7,691 bases of DNA, taken from the NCBI GenBank assembly GCA_900550525.1, contig URSN01000091.1, positions 1-7,691 on the forward strand, given 5' to 3'. The translations under genes were made by a program, and so were the position numbers. The stretch is from an uncultured Eubacteriales bacterium (GTDB lineage: Bacteria > Bacillota > Clostridia > Christensenellales > CAG-138). The notes below the pieces were generated by a model. It had not been told where the DNA came from, did no database searches, and worked only from the letters and a program-made list of their open reading frames with translations. Below, piece after piece: positions 5,277-7,691 of the stretch (position 1 is the stretch's first letter; each line of letters opens with the position of its first letter).

Positions 5277-5759
5277 ATGATCGAGCAGCTGTATCCGCTG
5301 TACTATGACGAGCTGGTGCGCTTTCTGACCGGCCTGCTGCACAGCCGCGCCGCCGCCGAGGACGCGGCGCAGGAGACGTTCCTGCGCGCGCTGTCCCATG
5401 CGGAGCAGCTCATGGACATGGACCGGCCGGCCTGCCGGGCCTGGCTGTACCGCACGACAAAGCGCATCTGCATTGACCGCTGCCGCCGCGCGCGCCGCGC
5501 GGAGCCGCTGACGGAGGCGGCCGCGGAGGCGGCCGGGGAGGACGACCTCTCCCGCGTGGCGGTGGCGGAGCTGCTCGGGCGGCTGCCGCCGCACGAACAG
5601 GCGCTGTTCGTGCTCAGCGCGTTTGAGGGCTATACCGCGCGGGAACTGGCGGAGCTGTTCGGCCTGCGGCCGGACGCGGTGCGGCAGCGGCTCTGCTCGG
5701 CGCGGGCGCGGCTGCGGCGCTGGTGGACCGAGGCGGAGCGGGGCGGGGACGGCCCCTGA
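5277..5759 (+). CDS. ECF-type RNA polymerase sigma factor
   Basis: The 160-residue product has the two-domain ECF layout. Region 2 covers about residues 1-72, with AAEDAAQETFLRAL (26-39) and the promoter-melting segment WLYRTTKRICIDRCRR (56-71). A short acidic linker follows, then region 4 (about 95-150) with the helix-turn-helix YTARELAELFGLRPDAVRQR (119-138). It would direct RNA polymerase to a small regulon. ATG 5277 is chosen over the GTG at 5268 because GGGAGGTG (5263-5270) is a perfect SD 6 bases before it and contains that GTG. The gene after it, 46 bases on, is a soluble repeat protein, not a membrane anti-sigma factor of the usual type. The signal it senses is unknown. Confidence 0.9.
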   Translation: MIEQLYPLYYDELVRFLTGLLHSRAAAEDAAQETFLRALSHAEQLMDMDRPACRAWLYRTTKRICIDRCRRARRAEPLTEAAAEAAGEDDLSRVAVAELLGRLPPHEQALFVLSAFEGYTARELAELFGLRPDAVRQRLCSARARLRRWWTEAERGGDGP

Positions 5760-5805
5760 CGGCAGACGGATGGAAAACGGCGGGAAGTGCGAAAGGAGAA
5801 CGGAT

Positions 5806-7017
5806 ATGGGAACAACGGAAACGGACGGCAGGAAGCTGAAGATCCATGCGTCGCTGTGCGACATGCGCGGCGCGACGGAGGAAAAGCTCCGCCGCTACGG
5901 ACGGATCGAGGTGGCCGCGGCGGCGGTCGTGACCACGCCGGCGGTGCAGGCGCTGCTGTCGCGCCATGCGGTGGACATCAGCGCCGCGGGCGTGCTGGAG
6001 CTGCCCGACGGCGAGGACGTGCGGCTCGAGCTGCAAAACGGCGCCGTGCATTTCGGCGCGGCCAGCAGGCCCCCGGCGCGCCCGAGCGCGCTGGTCGTCA
6101 ACGGCCTGCTCGCGGCCGAGGCGGGGGCGGAGGCGGCGCTGGCGGGCTACCGGGCGATCCTGGTCAACGGCGCGCTGCGCTGCCCGGAGAGCGTCGCCGC
6201 CGCGATACGGGGGCAGCTGACGGTCAACGGCGCCGTGCAGGCGTATCCCGACGGCGCGGAGCTGCTCAGCCCCACCTTCATCGTGGACGGGACGTTTGCC
6301 CTGCGCGCCCGCGCGGCGCTGTATTATGCGGCGCAGCGCATCGTGCTGCTCGACCCGGCGGCCGATCCCGCCGCGCTGCGGGAAAAGGGCGTGCGCTTTG
6401 AGACGCGGGAGGCGCTGCTTGCGCGCAGCCTCGCCGCCGAGGCGGCGCCGCTGTTGGGCGACGCGGCGCGGATCACCGTGCTGCCGGACGGCTGCGCGTT
6501 CCTCGACGGCGATGCGACGCTCGACGCCGCGCTGCTGCACCGCCACGGCGGCAGGCTGTACGTCAACGGCGATCTGACGGCGGGGCCGGACGCGGCGGCG
6601 CTGCTGCCGCGCGTGGAATACCTGCGCGTCAACGGCGACGTGTGGCTGCCCCCGGCGCTGTTCGAGCCGTTTGCGGCCGTGGACGCGACCTACGGCGCGC
6701 TGCGCCGCCTGCCGGGGCGGCGGCTGCGGGAACTGCCGCAGGCGTATGTGGACGCGGCGCTGCTTGCGCGCAGCCCGGACGGCGTGGCGCTCGAGGACTG
6801 CCTGACGGTCGAGCTGGCGGCGGATATTCCGCCGGAGACGATCGAGCGGCAGCTCGCGTTCTCCGGCTGCGGCAGGGTGATCTGCACGCGGGAGCAGGCG
6901 GCGGCCGTGGCGATGGTGTCGGAGGCGGCGGGCATGATCGGCCCATGCGATGCGGCCGGGGAGGACGGCGGCATGGACGGCGCAAACACGGTCAACGCCG
7001 TGAGCTACGCGTTCTGA
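5806..7017 (+). CDS. Unrecognised VNG-repeat protein paired with an ECF sigma factor
   Basis: The 403-residue product starts at ATG 5806, 7 bases after AAAGGAG (5792-5798). An in-frame ATG at 5770 lacks an SD. I do not recognise a family. It has no signal peptide or membrane helix, so it is probably cytoplasmic. Residues 10-85 form a distinct N-terminal part (LKIHASLCDMRGATEEKLRR). A periodic region follows with V-N/D-G cores at 98-100, 120-122, 140-142 and 160-162, a diverged unit near 180, then 253-255 and 275-277. The spacing is 20-22 residues, and each core sits in a pattern of beta-strand, turn and strand that suggests a solenoid. Seven cysteines are scattered through it. The C-terminus ends NTVNAVSYAF after a Gly/Asp-rich stretch. 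Its place right behind the sigma gene suggests a regulator, partner or target of it. That is inference only. Confidence 0.8.
   Translation: MGTTETDGRKLKIHASLCDMRGATEEKLRRYGRIEVAAAAVVTTPAVQALLSRHAVDISAAGVLELPDGEDVRLELQNGAVHFGAASRPPARPSALVVNGLLAAEAGAEAALAGYRAILVNGALRCPESVAAAIRGQLTVNGAVQAYPDGAELLSPTFIVDGTFALRARAALYYAAQRIVLLDPAADPAALREKGVRFETREALLARSLAAEAAPLLGDAARITVLPDGCAFLDGDATLDAALLHRHGGRLYVNGDLTAGPDAAALLPRVEYLRVNGDVWLPPALFEPFAAVDATYGALRRLPGRRLRELPQAYVDAALLARSPDGVALEDCLTVELAADIPPETIERQLAFSGCGRVICTREQAAAVAMVSEAAGMIGPCDAAGEDGGMDGANTVNAVSYAF
6091..6636 (+). repeat. Coding repeats with GTCAACGG cores
   Basis: Inside the repeat-protein gene, GTCAACGG recurs near 6097, 6163, 6223, 6562 and 6628, with a GTGGACGG variant near 6283. 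It marks successive Val-Asn/Asp-Gly repeat cores. Between cores the DNA has diverged strongly, so this is a protein-level repeat and not a recent tandem duplication. Confidence 0.7.
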
Positions 7018-7032
7018 GCGGGCGCGCAAACG

Positions 7033-7072
7033 AGCGGCCGCCCGCGCGATCGATCGCGCGGGCGGCCGTTTT
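7033..7072. terminator. Bidirectional terminator: 34-bp perfect palindrome
   Basis: Arms of 16 bp (7035-7050 and 7053-7068) around a central CG form a perfect 34-bp palindrome. A TTTT run (7069-7072) follows on the plus strand. It lies 17 bases after the repeat-protein stop and between two convergent genes, so it probably ends transcription from both sides. The T-run is weak on the minus strand. Confidence 0.85.
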
Positions 7073-7134
7073 CCTGCTGGCGGGTTCCCGTTCCGCCGGC
7101 TCCGTTTCCGCCGGTTCAGGCGCTTGCCGCGGCG

Positions 7135-7691
7135 TCAGCCCTGGAAGCCGTCCCCGCCGCCCGGCTGGAGCGGCGTGGCCGTGGGCGGCGGCGTGCCCAG
7201 GAGCGGGTTGGGCGTGTCCTGCGCCGGCGCGCCGGGGGCGCCGCCGGTCTGCCCGTCGTCCTGCCCGCCGTCCGGCGGCGCGCCGTCCTCCGGCGTGCCG
7301 CCCTCCGGCGCGCCGTCCCCGCTGTCGCCGTCCTCCGGCGCGTCGTCCCCGTCCGCCACGCCCGTATCCGTCGGGGAATAGACCGTGCCGCCGCGCGCGG
7401 AGAGGTACAGCGTGCCCGCGCTGATGTTGCCGCTGATGAACTGCGGCAGGTTCTTTTCCAGCGAGAGCATCTTCTCATCCAGCTCCGTCGGCTGGCCCAC
7501 CTGGATCTTCAGCCCGTTCTGCGCGTACATGACGATGGCCAGCGGCGTGGTCAGATCGAGCGATACGATGTCGTCGAGCAGGCCGTGCTGCTCGAGCTCC
7601 TGGATCATGGTGATGAGCGTGGCCGTGCCGAAGACGTTGGTGAGGCACAGTCGCTGGCCCGCCTGGGATCCCGAGATGCTGACGCCGGTGG
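7135..7691 (-). CDS. ftsQ: FtsQ/DivIB-like cell division protein, 5' truncated
   Basis: The stop is TGA at 7137-7135, and the frame stays open past the window end, so the start is missing; 185 codons are visible, the first incomplete. The visible part reads TGVSISGSQAGQRL, then LITMIQELEQHGLLDDIVSL, DLTTPLAIVMYAQNGLKIQV and GQPTELDEKMLSLEKNLPQF, followed by GTLYLS. This fits the beta domain of Gram-positive FtsQ/DivIB proteins: a helix before GLLD, strands ending in NGLKIQVG, then the LDEKM helix. The family is a bitopic divisome scaffold with its domain outside the membrane. The N-terminal membrane helix and POTRA domain would be off-window. The last 78 residues are an unusual Pro/Gly/Asp-rich tail. 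Convergent orientation and the palindrome at 7033-7072 suggest it is the last gene of its transcript. Confidence 0.75.
   Translation of the reverse strand, partial: TGVSISGSQAGQRLCLTNVFGTATLITMIQELEQHGLLDDIVSLDLTTPLAIVMYAQNGLKIQVGQPTELDEKMLSLEKNLPQFISGNISAGTLYLSARGGTVYSPTDTGVADGDDAPEDGDSGDGAPEGGTPEDGAPPDGGQDDGQTGGAPGAPAQDTPNPLLGTPPPTATPLQPGGGDGFQG
7267..7341 (-). repeat. Pentapeptide coding repeat in the FtsQ-like tail
   Basis: Units of about 15 bp encode APEDG, APEGG, TPEDG and APPDG, the last three in direct succession (7267-7311), with the first set off by an acidic DSGDG spacer. The stretch lies in a longer low-complexity tail coded by 7138-7371. The tail is acidic and probably disordered. 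Confidence 0.7.

Noticed and set aside
6091..6636. Recurring GTCAACGG as further operator half-sites, because it matches part of the palindrome at 2399-2417
   Set aside because: All copies are in the same reading frame coding Val-Asn-Gly and are not arranged as inverted repeats, so they are explained by the protein repeat.
5614..7029. 471-codon minus-strand frame opposite the repeat-protein gene
   Set aside because: It has no SD and an Arg/Ala/His-rich composition, and it overlaps the terminator palindrome. The plus-strand gene has an SD and an ordered repeat pattern.

Overview
The window is very GC-rich bacterial DNA whose genes use good Shine-Dalgarno sites (AAGGAG, GAGGTGATC, GGGAGGTG). 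The gene content is VanZ, an FtsQ/DivIB-type division protein, a zinc-ribbon PlsC-like acyltransferase, a glutamate-symporter-like carrier, an ECF sigma factor and a bacterial NAGPA-type glycosidase with (TPEP)n linkers. Together these suggest a high-GC member of the Bacillota, probably a Clostridia-class anaerobe. The lineage is inferred from protein style and is not proven. I see no mobile element, tRNA, rRNA, CRISPR array or phage gene.

Layout: (1) 1-1386, plus, 3' part of a membrane-anchored phosphodiester-glycosidase (NAGPA) protein with two proline-rich tracts around a pair of membrane helices. (2) 1450-2136, plus, a VanZ-family membrane protein with a possible promoter directly in front. 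(3) 2137-2516, a 380-bp control region. It holds a doubtful 79-codon ORF with a strong SD, a TGACGT palindrome followed by a T-run, a near-consensus sigma-A promoter with a perfect 19-bp palindrome over its -35 box, and a very stable GC hairpin in the leader. (4) 2517-5156, plus, a translationally coupled pair: acyltransferase-zinc ribbon protein, then an ESS/GltS-type carrier starting at TTG. It is closed by an intrinsic terminator at 5170-5204. (5) 5277-7017, plus, an ECF sigma factor followed by a soluble protein made of roughly 20-residue repeats centred on V-(N/D)-G. (6) 7033-7072, a 34-bp perfect palindrome acting as terminator between convergent genes. (7) 7135-7691, minus, the 3' part of an FtsQ/DivIB-like gene with an unusual Pro/Gly/Asp-rich tail.

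Most products act at the envelope: glycan phosphodiester hydrolysis, VanZ, phospholipid acylation, transport and division. The least explained parts are the ECF sigma/VNG-repeat pair, which has no visible membrane anti-sigma factor, and the palindrome-controlled promoter of the acyltransferase-transporter operon.
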